Assembly: GCA_001799575.1 (NCBI GenBank)
Contig: MGTT01000010.1
Coordinates: 1 to 64,000, forward strand
Source of the DNA: Elusimicrobia bacterium GWA2_56_46
GTDB lineage: Bacteria > Elusimicrobiota > Elusimicrobia > Elusimicrobiales > UBA9959
Direction: 5' to 3'
DNA length: 64,000 nucleotides
Part shown: positions 35,111-43,943 of the stretch, piece by piece
Layout: every line of letters begins with the position of its first letter
How positions within the stretch are numbered: the stretch's first letter is position 1
Made by a program: the position numbers and the translations under genes
Notes under the pieces: generated by a model
What the model was told of the DNA's origin: nothing
Seen by the model: only the letters and a program-made list of their open reading frames with translations
Database searches by the model: none

Positions 35111-35136
35111 TAGCAGTCTTGAGGGAGGACTGCTAA
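35110..35136. promoter_or_regulatory. Variant CIRCE operator (HrcA site)
   Basis: The minus strand reads TTAGCAGTC-N9-GACTGCTAT. The consensus is TTAGCACTC-N9-GAGTGCTAA, so the inner C/G pair is swapped on both arms while symmetry is kept. The position beside the -35 box fits HrcA repression. A half-site TTAGCAGTT lies just after the -10 box. Confidence 0.8.
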
Positions 35137-35213
35137 TATAAGGATCCGGATTCCGGCTTTGCAGGACAGTCCGCTGGATGGAATAAGATCGAAAGCTGGT
35201 CGTCACCCGTTCC

Positions 35214-35876
35214 CTATTTCTTTACGAAGAACCGGAACTTGGTTCCGCCCACGGCTATAACGTCGTCGTCCTTGAGCGCCGTTTTTTCGTTCAGCGGGTT
35301 GCCGTTATGCGTGGCGTATCCTTCCTTTATAGGGATGAGATAATAGCCTTCGGGCCGCAGCGTGATTACCGCCGCGATATCCGGCCCGGTGTTGAAGATG
35401 CCCGAGCCCTTGTACTGGATATTAGCCTGGGCGGTTTTGCCTATATAGGTGGAAAGGTTGGTCAGTTCGTGTTCATTCTTGTCGTCCGCCGGGCCTTCCA
35501 GGACTTCGAGCGAACCCTGAACCCGGGCTTTCTGCGGCGGGAGTTCGGGTTCGGGAGCTTTTTCGTCCGCCTTGGGCGCGCCGGCCCCGGTTTCGTCCAT
35601 ATATATAAGGAGATATTTAACTATGCCGATGCTGTCGTTATTACGGAGCCCGGCTTTGAGGACTTTTTTTCCGTTAACGAAAGTGCCGTTGGTGGAGTTC
35701 AGGTCTTCGACGAACCAGCCGCCTCCGGCCTCGTAAAGTTTGCAATGGTGTCCCGAGACCGTGGCGTTTTCAAGGACGATGTCGTTCTCGGGCTTGCGGC
35801 CCACGGTCAGCGCCGGTTTGTCCAGTTTTATTTCCTTTATGACGGCGGCCTCGAATTTAAGCAGTATTTTAGGCAT
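35214..35876 (-). CDS. FHA-domain protein with two FHA-like domains
   Basis: This 220-residue cytoplasmic protein has a canonical FHA domain at about 5-95 (TVGRKPENDIVLENATVSGHH, STNGTFVNGKKV), an acidic-proline linker, and a second, more divergent FHA-like domain at about 125-220 (TYIGKTAQANI, ATHNGNPLNEKTALKDDDVI). FHA domains bind phosphothreonine. As the last gene of the operon with two Ser/Thr kinases and a PP2C phosphatase it is the probable reader or substrate of that system. Confidence 0.93.
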   Translation of the reverse strand: MPKILLKFEAAVIKEIKLDKPALTVGRKPENDIVLENATVSGHHCKLYEAGGGWFVEDLNSTNGTFVNGKKVLKAGLRNNDSIGIVKYLLIYMDETGAGAPKADEKAPEPELPPQKARVQGSLEVLEGPADDKNEHELTNLSTYIGKTAQANIQYKGSGIFNTGPDIAAVITLRPEGYYLIPIKEGYATHNGNPLNEKTALKDDDVIAVGGTKFRFFVKK

Positions 35877-35899
35877 ATCGTTATTTTCACCTTTGAACT

Positions 35900-36700
35900 T
35901 TACAGTTTCAGCATGTCTCCAAGAGTCTCTTTCAGGGTCTTTTTTCTGAAAGCGGCTATCGCCACGGTAATGTTGTCCGGGCCGCCGTTGGCGTTCGCCG
36001 TCCGCACCAGGATGTCGCAGGCCTGCCGCGCGTCCGGATTGGCTTTCATTATCCCGGCTATCTGCTCTACCGGCACGGCTTTGAACAATCCGTCGGTGCA
36101 GAGCAGGAATCTGTCGTTTTCCATTATCGGGATCTCTTTAAGATCAACCGCCGGGGTTTTTTGCGCGCCGAGCGCGCGCGTGAGGATATTCTGCAACGGA
36201 GACCGCTCCGCCTGTTCCAGCGTCATCAGACCTTTGCGCACATGATCCATGACCATGGAATGATCCTCCGTCACCTGCTGCAGCACGCCGTCCCTGAAAA
36301 GATAGACGCGCGAATCTCCGATGTGCGCGATGGAAGCTTTGTCGCCGTTCAGGAACAGGACGCTCAGCGTGGTTCCCATGCCTTTGTTTCCCGGCGTGGA
36401 ATTTCCGGCCTCGTAGATGACGCTGTTCGCCAGTTGGACGGCGAAGCCCAGCTGGTTGGTTTCCAGGGCGTATTTTTCTTCGTACGCTCCGGGCTTAAGG
36501 CGGGTGTTGCGCATGGACTCGAACTTGTCGCGCGTAACTTTTACAGCCAGGGAGGAGGCCACTTCCCCGGAACTGTGTCCGCCCATGCCGTCGGCCACCA
36601 TGGCGAGGCCCAGCGCCCCGTCCGTAAGGACGTTGTCCTCGTTGTTATTTCTCATTTTTCCGGTATCCGACAGGGACGCCACTTCCATCTTAAAGCTCAT
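35900..36700 (-). CDS. PP2C-family Ser/Thr protein phosphatase
   Basis: This 266-residue metal-dependent phosphatase has all the motifs of bacterial Stp/PrpC enzymes: NNNEDNV, MVADGMGGHSSGEVAS, HIGDSRVYLFRDG, TEDHSMV, FLLCTDGLF and GGPDNITVAI. It should remove phosphate from proteins modified by the two kinases encoded just upstream. Its start overlaps the kinase stop by 4 nt. It has no membrane segment. Confidence 0.95.
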   Translation of the reverse strand: MSFKMEVASLSDTGKMRNNNEDNVLTDGALGLAMVADGMGGHSSGEVASSLAVKVTRDKFESMRNTRLKPGAYEEKYALETNQLGFAVQLANSVIYEAGNSTPGNKGMGTTLSVLFLNGDKASIAHIGDSRVYLFRDGVLQQVTEDHSMVMDHVRKGLMTLEQAERSPLQNILTRALGAQKTPAVDLKEIPIMENDRFLLCTDGLFKAVPVEQIAGIMKANPDARQACDILVRTANANGGPDNITVAIAAFRKKTLKETLGDMLKL

Positions 36701-39700
36701 TTTTTCTCCTCTTCAGGATAGATCAGCGGCAGAGTCTTTTCAAAATCGGGACCGCTCGGAATAAGCGGCGCGGGAGCGGGGGCCTGAGGCTGCGCGGCTT
36801 TGGGCGGCAGGCCGGGGAGTCCGGCCGCGGGAAGCGGGTCGTTCTCTTTCTTTTGGGGAGAGAGGGATAAGGTGGCCGGGGGCGGTTCAAGTTCTATTCC
36901 GTTGAGCGCGCGGTTAAGCGGCGCCGGCTGCGATCCGGCCGGGCCTGGCCTGGGGGCCGGGGCCGGGAGCGGCTGGGGTTCCATCTTCAAGGTTTGGGCC
37001 GGACGAGGTTCTTTTTCCAGTCCCGGCGCTTCACGCTTTTTCAGCGGCTCCTCCGCCGCGGCGGGTTGAGCCGCCGGGAGAGGCTGCGCCGCGGGCTTGG
37101 GCTGGATCGCCGGGGCTGGCGCAGGCTGCGGGGCCTGAAGCGGCTGCGCCGCTACGGGTTTAGGCTGGGCTGCCGGGGCGGGTTTAGGCTGTGAGGCCGG
37201 GAGCGGCTGCGCCGCGGCGGCGGGCTTAGGGGCCGGTTGAGCGGGAGAAAGGGGCTGCGCCGTCTGAGGCTTCGTCTCAGGCTTTGGGGCCGCCGCTCCG
37301 GATCCGGCCGGCTTGTGGAGGAGGCGTCTTATATCGGCCGCCATCTCGGCGCCGGTCTGATATCTTTCATCGGGATTTTTTTTGAGGGCCTTGTCGATTA
37401 TGGGCAGGATCTCTTTCGGCAGTTCCGGCCTGATAAGCAGGGGATCCGGATAGGGATCCGAACTGATCTGGAAGAAGAGCGTGCCGACGGCTTCCCCCCC
37501 TTTCCAGGGGCGTTCGCCGGTAAGCAGTTCGTACAGCGTCACGCCCAGCGAGAAGAGATCCGCCCGGCCGTCCACTTTTTTGCCGGCGATCTGTTCGGGG
37601 CTCATGTAATAAGGCGTGCCCAGCACGGTTCCGGTGGCGGTCTTGGAGGAGGCCTGTATGCGGGCTATGCCGAAATCCGCCACGCGCAGTTCCCCGTTCT
37701 CAAGCAGCATGATGTTGGCCGGCTTGATGTCGCGGTGTATGACCCCGTTCTTGTGGGCGTAATCCAGCGCCTCGGCGGAGGTCGCCACATAATCCAGCGC
37801 TTTTTCCACCGGCAGGAGGCTTCCTTTGGCGGTCCATTTTTTCAGATCGTCGCCCTTTAAAAGTTCCATGGCCATGTAGGCGATATCCTGTTCCTCTCCC
37901 GCGTCGTAGATCTTGATGATATTGGGATGGGAAAGGTTCCCGGCGGCCTGGGCTTCCCGGAAGAAACGTTCTTTCATCTCTTTCAGGGCTTTTTCTTCCG
38001 TCCCCTCCTCGAAGCGGAGGGTCTTTATGGCCACGATCCTGTTGATCTTGGGATCGCGCCCCAGGTAAACTATGCCCATGGCGCCCTTGCCCAGCTCTTT
38101 GGTGATCTCGTAGCGTCCCAGCGTGGGGATCGTGGAGGAGCCGGCCACCAGCATGGTCGCGTCGCCGCCTCCGGCCTTGCCGAGGGAGCCGCCGAAAACC
38201 GCGCCGTCCGAGGCTTTTGTGAGCATCGCGATCTTGTCCTGGATGTCCTTGTACTTAGGATCCTTGGACGCTATATGGCCGTAGACCGCCGCGGCTTTGT
38301 TGAACTGCCGCTTGCGTTCAAAATCCAGGGCCAGATTGTAAAGCAGTTCTTTCATGGCTCCGTCCACCGGGCAGTTTCTGAATTTTTCAAAAGCGAGATC
38401 CAGCATGCCCTGGCCCTGGAACGACAGGCCCAGCATTTTATTGGTCTCTATGGCGGAGACTTCTATCAGTTCCTTTTTCTTTTCGGTGGAGAAGAAGCGC
38501 TTGCTTACTATGAAAATATAGCCGGCCACCAGCAGGAAAGAGGGGTAGGCCGTTTTCACCCATAAGCCTTTGTCGGTGAACAGGTAGACTCCGGCTCCGC
38601 CCAGGCCGGCGAGGAGCAGGGTCGCCAGAACCGCGCCCAGGCCGGCTTTCAGCCGCGGCAGCAGGAAAGTTATAAAGAGGCCTATGAAGATTATCAGCCC
38701 CAGTTCCGTCTGCGGCGCCCAGTCGGGTCTGGCGATGAAATGCCCATGCAGGATGTTCTCCACGACATTGGCCGAGAATTCCACGGCCGGCAGATTTTTT
38801 TCCACGGGAGCGACGTAAAGGCTGCCCACGCCCTGGGCGGTAAGGCCGATCAGAACGATCTTGTCCTTGAAAGCTTCCGGAACTATCTTGCCGTTCAGCA
38901 CATCGTAGAAAGAATAGTATTTGAAAGAGGCCTTGCTTTTATTGAAAGCGAGAAGCATGGCGGAGGAATAATCCAGCGGCACCTTGCGGTTTCCGAGCGC
39001 CAGCAGGCGTCCGGGCGTGATAACGGCGTCGGAAGGCTTCAGCTTGAGATAGGTTCTGGCGAGCTCTTCGGCGAAAGACGGATAAAAACTCTGATTGTAA
39101 GGGATGAACGGATATTCTTTCCTGACTGTCCCGTCGCCGTCGTTGAAAACGTTGACATGGCCTATCCCGGCGGCGGAGGACGCCAGGATCTCCAGCGGCG
39201 CCGTAAAGCCCGAGCCTTCTATCTGCATATCGGAGGCGCCGGGGGTCTGGGCCGCCGCGGCGGAGTATTGTTTCAGCCAGTCCGGTTCGGCCGGAGGTTT
39301 GGAAACAAGCTCGTCGGTCTTGAAGTACATAGGCAGGACGACGTTCCCGGCCCCTTCGATGGCGGCCGCGAGCTTGGCGTCGTTATCCAGATCCTTTTTT
39401 GTTTCAAGCAGTATTTTATCGAACTCCGATTCCTTTGTGGTTTCCCTTATCTTTCTGGCCGCCACCAGCTCCTGATATTTCCGGCGCAGCAGCTCCGTAA
39501 TTTCCATGTCTTTGTTCGTTTCCGGTTCGGAGAACAGGATATTGAGTCCGATGACCGCCGGCCTGGCGGCGTCCGCGGCCAGCCAGACAAGCATTTCGGC
39601 CACGCGCGAGCGCGGCCAGGGCCAGCGGCCTATTTTGGAGATGCTGTCGTCGTTTATTTCTATGATGGCGATCTCGTTTTTGGCGGAGGTGCGGGCGTTA

Positions 39701-39828
39701 AGCTGGGTTCTGAAGTCGTAAAACTTAAGTTCCAGCGGCTCTATGCCGGTTCCGGAAAAATAAAAAAAGAGCGCGGCCAGAGTCATGGCCGTACCCCACA
39801 GTATATTTGAGAAGATAAATTTTTTCAC
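36697..39828 (-). CDS. CHASE2-Ser/Thr protein kinase with a long Pro/Ala/Gln tail
   Basis: The 1043 residues comprise an N-terminal membrane anchor, an extracytoplasmic CHASE2 sensor (about 30-330; IAIIEINDDSISKIGRWPWP), three membrane segments at about 370-450, a helical TPR-like region and a Hanks-type kinase at about 585-850. The kinase motifs are ELGKGAMGIVYLG, the Lys in VAIKTLRF, VIHRDIKPANIML, DFGIARI and the APE-equivalent SPEQIAG. The last 180 residues are a low-complexity tail of PAAQPKPA-like units. It would sense an external signal and phosphorylate cytosolic targets. GTG start with GGAGG upstream. Confidence 0.94.
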   Translation of the reverse strand: MKKFIFSNILWGTAMTLAALFFYFSGTGIEPLELKFYDFRTQLNARTSAKNEIAIIEINDDSISKIGRWPWPRSRVAEMLVWLAADAARPAVIGLNILFSEPETNKDMEITELLRRKYQELVAARKIRETTKESEFDKILLETKKDLDNDAKLAAAIEGAGNVVLPMYFKTDELVSKPPAEPDWLKQYSAAAAQTPGASDMQIEGSGFTAPLEILASSAAGIGHVNVFNDGDGTVRKEYPFIPYNQSFYPSFAEELARTYLKLKPSDAVITPGRLLALGNRKVPLDYSSAMLLAFNKSKASFKYYSFYDVLNGKIVPEAFKDKIVLIGLTAQGVGSLYVAPVEKNLPAVEFSANVVENILHGHFIARPDWAPQTELGLIIFIGLFITFLLPRLKAGLGAVLATLLLAGLGGAGVYLFTDKGLWVKTAYPSFLLVAGYIFIVSKRFFSTEKKKELIEVSAIETNKMLGLSFQGQGMLDLAFEKFRNCPVDGAMKELLYNLALDFERKRQFNKAAAVYGHIASKDPKYKDIQDKIAMLTKASDGAVFGGSLGKAGGGDATMLVAGSSTIPTLGRYEITKELGKGAMGIVYLGRDPKINRIVAIKTLRFEEGTEEKALKEMKERFFREAQAAGNLSHPNIIKIYDAGEEQDIAYMAMELLKGDDLKKWTAKGSLLPVEKALDYVATSAEALDYAHKNGVIHRDIKPANIMLLENGELRVADFGIARIQASSKTATGTVLGTPYYMSPEQIAGKKVDGRADLFSLGVTLYELLTGERPWKGGEAVGTLFFQISSDPYPDPLLIRPELPKEILPIIDKALKKNPDERYQTGAEMAADIRRLLHKPAGSGAAAPKPETKPQTAQPLSPAQPAPKPAAAAQPLPASQPKPAPAAQPKPVAAQPLQAPQPAPAPAIQPKPAAQPLPAAQPAAAEEPLKKREAPGLEKEPRPAQTLKMEPQPLPAPAPRPGPAGSQPAPLNRALNGIELEPPPATLSLSPQKKENDPLPAAGLPGLPPKAAQPQAPAPAPLIPSGPDFEKTLPLIYPEEEKK

Positions 39829-39884
39829 CGGTTTCCTCCGTTAGTAGTCAAATAAGCGCTGAAGCGGAACCCCGCAAACCAGCG

Positions 39885-42002
39885 CTATTCCTGCGCCGCA
39901 TCCCGCTCCCCGTAGTACGACATCGTCTCTTCCACAAAATAGATATTGGCCATGAGCAGCATAAAAAGCGCCAGGAATATCAGTCCCGAGGCGTTAAGGA
40001 GATCGCTCCTGAGCCTGGAGGCAAGCAGTTCCAGGTGCTCCGCTTTGGCGGCCCGGCCCAGTTCCTCGCGCGTGGCGGGGAGCGCCGCCGCCGGCTTTAC
40101 GACCGGTTTTTTCTCTATGGGGCGCCCGTCAGTGTCGAATTCCGGGACGGCGGCCTCCCGCTCCGTCAGCGCCAGCCGGTATGCGCGGTATGCCTCGCGG
40201 TTGAGTTCCTCCACGCGCGGTGTTTCCCGGGCGAGCCTGGCCTCCGTGAGCGCGGCGATCTGCGGGCCGGAGAACATGGCGAAGATAAAAACGTTGGCGG
40301 CCAGGAACAGTACCGGCGGGTTGAAGAGGAGGGCTCCCCGCCTCTGGATAAACGCGGCGGCCAGGCCGGACAGCGACGCGGCGGCGGCCAGGGCCAGATA
40401 GGTGGTTTCGGGCTGGACGGCCAGGCCGTTTCTAAAATAGGTATAAGTAAGCAGCAGGGAGAGTCCGTAAGCGGCCGATGCGCCGGTTTTTGCCGCCCAG
40501 TGCGGTTTGAAAGCCGATTTTGAGGCCGCGAGGAACAGAGCCAGGGAATAGGCCGGGAGGCTGGCGGGCGAGGCGATGTTTTCGGCGGCCAGTTTCAGGC
40601 AGAAAAATGCTTTTGACACCAGGTCGGTGCTTTCGGGCGAAGGGGCGTAAACGGCGCCCGCATAAGCGGCCAGCGCCGAGGCGGCCGAGAAGAGGAAATG
40701 CATCGGCGTGAGCTTCAATGGTTTGAGAAATACCGACCAGACCGCCAGGCTCAGGCCGGCTGCCGTGAATATCCACGCGGCAGCGGTTCCGGAAGAAAAA
40801 GGAGAAAGAAGCGAGGCCGGGATCGTAGATTTAGGAGTACCTGTCGAACCCGCCAGCAGAAAAAAACCCATGGCCGCCAGCGTGACCGAGGCATGACGGG
40901 CGGTTTTTATGGCGTTATGAAGCTTAGGCAGCTGCAACTCTTTGCCCGACGGCGTTTCTTTCCGGTTCACGGAGAGCCGTGGCGGCGCCGGCGGGGTATG
41001 GTCGGAGGAGAGCGGGGCCTCGCTGGGCTGGAACGGCTTAAACTCGGGCGGCGGAGGAGGCGGAGGCGGGGGAGGCGCGGGCGCGGCTTCCGCCCGGGCG
41101 GCCAGACGGGCAGACAGCTCAGGCAGCTCTATGGAGCGCTCGTTCGAGACCGCAGTGCCGTCCAGCTCGGCGGTTTTCAGGCGTTTGATCTCGTCGATCA
41201 CCTGGGCCGCGCTCTGGTAGCGGTCTTCCGGTTTTTTGCGCATCAGATGTTCCAGGACGCGGGAGATCCATAGAGGAAGGTCGGGTTTCAGGCGTATAAT
41301 GTTCGGGAAAGGTTCTCCGATATGCTTATGTATGACCTCGATGGAACTTTTACCTTCAAAGGGATATCTGGCTGTGAGCAGATAAAAATAGGTGGCGCCG
41401 GCGGAATAAAGATCGGCCCTGTGATCCACTTTAGCCGCCAAACCCTGTTCCGGCGACATGAAGTAGGCTGTGCCTACCATTTCTCCGGCGATGGTCAGCT
41501 GCTTTTCTTCGTTGATACTCCGGGCCAGGCCGAAGTCGACTATCTTCGGATGACCATCGGCGCCCAGCAGGATGTTGGAGGGCTTTATGTCCCGGTGAAT
41601 GATGGTTTTGGAATGCGCGTGGCCGAGGCCCTCCAGCACTTCCAGGATAATGCCGGTCGCGGTTTCCGCGTCAAGAGGGCCCTTTTCAGCGACCACGTCG
41701 GCCAGGCTTTTGCCGTCAATATACGACATGACGATGAAATAGGAGCCGTTTTCCAGGCCGAAATTATATATCTGGACGATATTGGGATGCTCAAGTTTGG
41801 CGGCGGAGCGGGCTTCCCGCAGAAAAAATTCCACATTGCGCGCGTCACGGGCCAGTTCGGGTGAAAGGATCTTCACGGCCACGGTTTTGTCCAGGGCCAG
41901 ATGCCTGGCCGTATAGACAGAGCCCATGCCTCCCTGCCCTATCTTCGTCATTATCCGGCAGCCCGCGAACTCGGTTCCGGAAAGGTTGTCGGTTTCAGTC
42001 AT
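39885..42002 (-). CDS. Ser/Thr protein kinase with a C-terminal multi-pass membrane domain
   Basis: This 705-residue protein has a Hanks-type kinase at about 12-275 (KIGQGGMGSVYTA, VAVKILSPEL, IIHRDIKPSNILL, DFGLARS, SPEQGLAA), a linker with an uninterrupted run of about ten prolines, and about eight hydrophobic segments at 375-690. The last segment is followed by a short acidic tail. The kinase is N-terminal and cytosolic; the membrane part resembles no family I know and may sense the bilayer or a partner. It lies 6 nt after the receiver-GGDEF gene and 56 nt before the CHASE2 kinase. Confidence 0.93.
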   Translation of the reverse strand: MTETDNLSGTEFAGCRIMTKIGQGGMGSVYTARHLALDKTVAVKILSPELARDARNVEFFLREARSAAKLEHPNIVQIYNFGLENGSYFIVMSYIDGKSLADVVAEKGPLDAETATGIILEVLEGLGHAHSKTIIHRDIKPSNILLGADGHPKIVDFGLARSINEEKQLTIAGEMVGTAYFMSPEQGLAAKVDHRADLYSAGATYFYLLTARYPFEGKSSIEVIHKHIGEPFPNIIRLKPDLPLWISRVLEHLMRKKPEDRYQSAAQVIDEIKRLKTAELDGTAVSNERSIELPELSARLAARAEAAPAPPPPPPPPPPEFKPFQPSEAPLSSDHTPPAPPRLSVNRKETPSGKELQLPKLHNAIKTARHASVTLAAMGFFLLAGSTGTPKSTIPASLLSPFSSGTAAAWIFTAAGLSLAVWSVFLKPLKLTPMHFLFSAASALAAYAGAVYAPSPESTDLVSKAFFCLKLAAENIASPASLPAYSLALFLAASKSAFKPHWAAKTGASAAYGLSLLLTYTYFRNGLAVQPETTYLALAAAASLSGLAAAFIQRRGALLFNPPVLFLAANVFIFAMFSGPQIAALTEARLARETPRVEELNREAYRAYRLALTEREAAVPEFDTDGRPIEKKPVVKPAAALPATREELGRAAKAEHLELLASRLRSDLLNASGLIFLALFMLLMANIYFVEETMSYYGERDAAQE

Positions 42003-42007
42003 CAGAT

Positions 42008-42940
42008 TTATAACCTTCTGTCTTTGATGCAGATGCTGTTTTTGCGATCCGGCAGCTCCTTTGCGTATCGCTTCAGTTCGGCCGCGGTTTCCACGAGTTT
42101 GCCGTAATGCCTCAGCGCTTTGGGTATTATGACCGCGATAGTAAGTGAAACGAGCGGGAAGCGCCGATTCTTGTTTTTTCTGTCCACTGTGACTATGTAG
42201 CCGCGCTGGCGGTCTTCATTGTTGTAAAAGTCCGGTATCGTCCTGTCGAATTCTTTCGCTATTTCGTTTCCCGCCGCCTCGATCAGCTCTGGCCTGGTCA
42301 CAAGCACAAAATCATCCCCCCCCACGTGTCCGATAAAATAATCTTTTCCGGCGTGCGTCCTGGCCGCGTCGCTGATGACCGCGGCTATATGCTTGATGAT
42401 CTCGTCGCCTTTGGCGTAGCCATAGACGTCGTTATAGGCCTTGAAATTGTCGGCGTCTATGTACGCGAACGCGAAAGGGGTTTCAGCCGCCATGCGCTTG
42501 AGGACGTCTTCCTCTATGGCCGGACTGCCCGGCAGATAGGTAAGAGGGTTCAGCGACACATCCGCGCTCTTGCGTTTCAGAATGCGGTTGATGCGCGCGC
42601 GCAATTCCCGCACGTCGAAAGGCTTGGTGATGAAATCGTCCGCGCCGAGTTCGATGGTGTTTATCTTGGCGTCCACTTCCGATACGCCGCTGAGGACGAT
42701 TATGGGGAGACCGTGCGTGGCGGGGTTGTCGCGGATGCGTTTGCAGAGGGCATAACCGTCGAGGCCCGGCATGCGCAGATCCATCAGGATGAGATCCGGC
42801 TTGTCATTGTCCAGGAAACGGAGAACCTCCTCGCCGCTGTAAAGCGTGACTACGGTGTAATTGAATTTTTTCAATACCGCCGAGATCAGCAGCCCCACAT
42901 TCGGATCGTCATCCACGACCAGTACGGTTTTATTGATCAA
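42008..42940 (-). CDS. Receiver-GGDEF protein (GGDDF variant)
   Basis: This 310-residue protein has a receiver at about 5-120 (VVDDD, LILMDLRMPGLDG, VLSGVSE, ITKPF) and a GGDEF-like domain at about 135-300 (FAYIDADNFKAYNDVYGYAKGD, then HVGGDDFVLV). The signature is GGDDF rather than GG[D/E]EF, and the region after it is shorter and less typical than in standard diguanylate cyclases. Activity is therefore possible but unproven; it may bind GTP or act as a sensor. No RxxD inhibitory site is evident. It is the first gene of the kinase operon, with GGGGGTT upstream of the ATG. Confidence 0.92.
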   Translation of the reverse strand: MINKTVLVVDDDPNVGLLISAVLKKFNYTVVTLYSGEEVLRFLDNDKPDLILMDLRMPGLDGYALCKRIRDNPATHGLPIIVLSGVSEVDAKINTIELGADDFITKPFDVRELRARINRILKRKSADVSLNPLTYLPGSPAIEEDVLKRMAAETPFAFAYIDADNFKAYNDVYGYAKGDEIIKHIAAVISDAARTHAGKDYFIGHVGGDDFVLVTRPELIEAAGNEIAKEFDRTIPDFYNNEDRQRGYIVTVDRKNKNRRFPLVSLTIAVIIPKALRHYGKLVETAAELKRYAKELPDRKNSICIKDRRL

Positions 42941-43147
42941 ACAACCCCCATTTTGCGGTCATTAACGCGCGCCGCGCGCGTTTCCGGACTTCTATCCCGG
43001 AAAGCGCCCGGCTCTCTTTCATTATAAAATATATAACTCCTTAATACAATAATACAATAATGCGGTTCGGGCGGACGCTTATGCCGGATCCGGCAGCCTC
43101 ATCTTTGCCGGCGGTTATCAAACCGGATTTAAAAAAATAAAAAAACG
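42941..43147. promoter_or_regulatory. Divergent promoter region with palindromes
   Basis: This region separates the kinase operon and the HTH-receiver gene. On the minus side a TATAAT lies near 43022-43027 with a leader of about 85 nt that contains TTTCCGG/CCGGAAA and AACGCGCGC/GCGCGCGTT hairpins. A perfect 14-bp palindrome TGCCGGATCCGGCA (43082-43095) and a tandem AATACAAT pair (about 43044-43058) are candidate operators. Confidence 0.5.
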
Positions 43148-43175
43148 TTGCGGGGGAATTTAAATGTGCTATAAT
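43148..43175 (+). promoter_or_regulatory. Promoter TTGCGG-N16-TATAAT of the HTH-receiver gene
   Basis: TTGCGG (43148-43153), a 16-nt spacer ending in TGTGC (extended -10) and TATAAT (43170-43175) precede the gene, giving a leader of about 36 nt. Confidence 0.65.
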
Positions 43176-43217
43176 ATTGAAAGGGTAAAAATCACAAAAA
43201 TACAAATCGAGGATACT

Positions 43218-43796
43218 ATGCGCATAAAAACATATTCCACTTTTGATGTCGCAAAAATGCTGGATATCGTTCCGGGAACCGTGGCCAACTGGGTAGACAG
43301 CGGCAAGCTTAAAGCGTTCGCCACTTTGGGCGGGCACAGGCGGGTTTCCCATGAGGATTTGCTGGTTTTCCTGAATGAAAATTCCATGCCGGTGCCTAAA
43401 GACCTGCTGAGCGCCTCCGGAAAGAAAAAGATCCTGGTGGTGGAGGATGATGAGAAATTCCTGAAACTGGTGATCAAGGCTTTCAAAACGCTCAAAGAGT
43501 ATACGGTCTTCACCGCGACCGACGGTTTTCAGGCCGGGCAGCTGGTAGAGGAGCATAAACCCGACCTGGTGGTGCTGGATATCATGCTCCCGGATATTAA
43601 CGGTTTTAAAGTCTGCGAACTGATCAAAGCCAAAAATAAAAACACAAAGGTCATCGCCGTGACCGGTTACGATTCCGAGGACATCAAGAAGAAGATCGTG
43701 GACGCCGGGGCCGATGTTTACCTTATGAAGCCGTTCCAGTTTAAGACGCTTTTCGAGTATGTGGATAAGTTCCTTGGCGCGAAAGCGAAAAGGTGA
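43218..43796 (+). CDS. Excisionase/MerR-type HTH fused to a C-terminal receiver
   Basis: This 192-residue regulator has the same layout as the gene at 13.3 kb: HTH (FDVAKMLDIVPGTVANWVDS, GGHRRVSHEDLLVFL), then a complete receiver (VEDDE, LVVLDIMLPDINGFKV, AVTGYD, YLMKPF). The ATG at 43218 has GAGG upstream; the longer ORF begins in the leader. It may regulate the divergent Ser/Thr kinase operon or the MoxR operon downstream. A perfect-stem terminator follows, and its 3' UTR is complementary to the loop of the predicted small RNA. Confidence 0.92.
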   Translation: MRIKTYSTFDVAKMLDIVPGTVANWVDSGKLKAFATLGGHRRVSHEDLLVFLNENSMPVPKDLLSASGKKKILVVEDDEKFLKLVIKAFKTLKEYTVFTATDGFQAGQLVEEHKPDLVVLDIMLPDINGFKVCELIKAKNKNTKVIAVTGYDSEDIKKKIVDAGADVYLMKPFQFKTLFEYVDKFLGAKAKR

Positions 43797-43846
43797 AGTT
43801 TTGCGCGAGTACGGGATTGGGTGAGGGAGGCGTTGCGCTGATCAAA

Positions 43847-43893
43847 GCCTTTCCTCCGGGACCGGGGGGTACCGGAGGAAAGGCCCGTTTTTT
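43847..43893 (+). terminator. Intrinsic terminator of the HTH-receiver gene
   Basis: GCCTTTCCTCCGG (43847-43859) pairs perfectly with CCGGAGGAAAGGC (43872-43884) and is followed by CCGTTTTTT. Confidence 0.93.
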
Positions 43894-43908
43894 GGGGCAA
43901 GATCGTGC

Positions 43909-43937
43909 TTGACAAATGTCAAAGCAGGTGCTACAAT
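43909..43937 (+). promoter_or_regulatory. Consensus promoter TTGACA-N17-TACAAT of the predicted sRNA
   Basis: TTGACA (43909-43914), a spacer of exactly 17 nt and TACAAT (43932-43937) lie directly after the terminator of the previous gene. It is one of the two strongest promoters visible in the window. Confidence 0.85.
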
Positions 43938-43943
43938 ACCTCT

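Noticed and set aside
36800-37860. Plus-strand ORFs opposite the low-complexity tail of the CHASE2 kinase
   Set aside because: Arg/Gly-rich translations are the antisense of Pro/Ala-rich codons.
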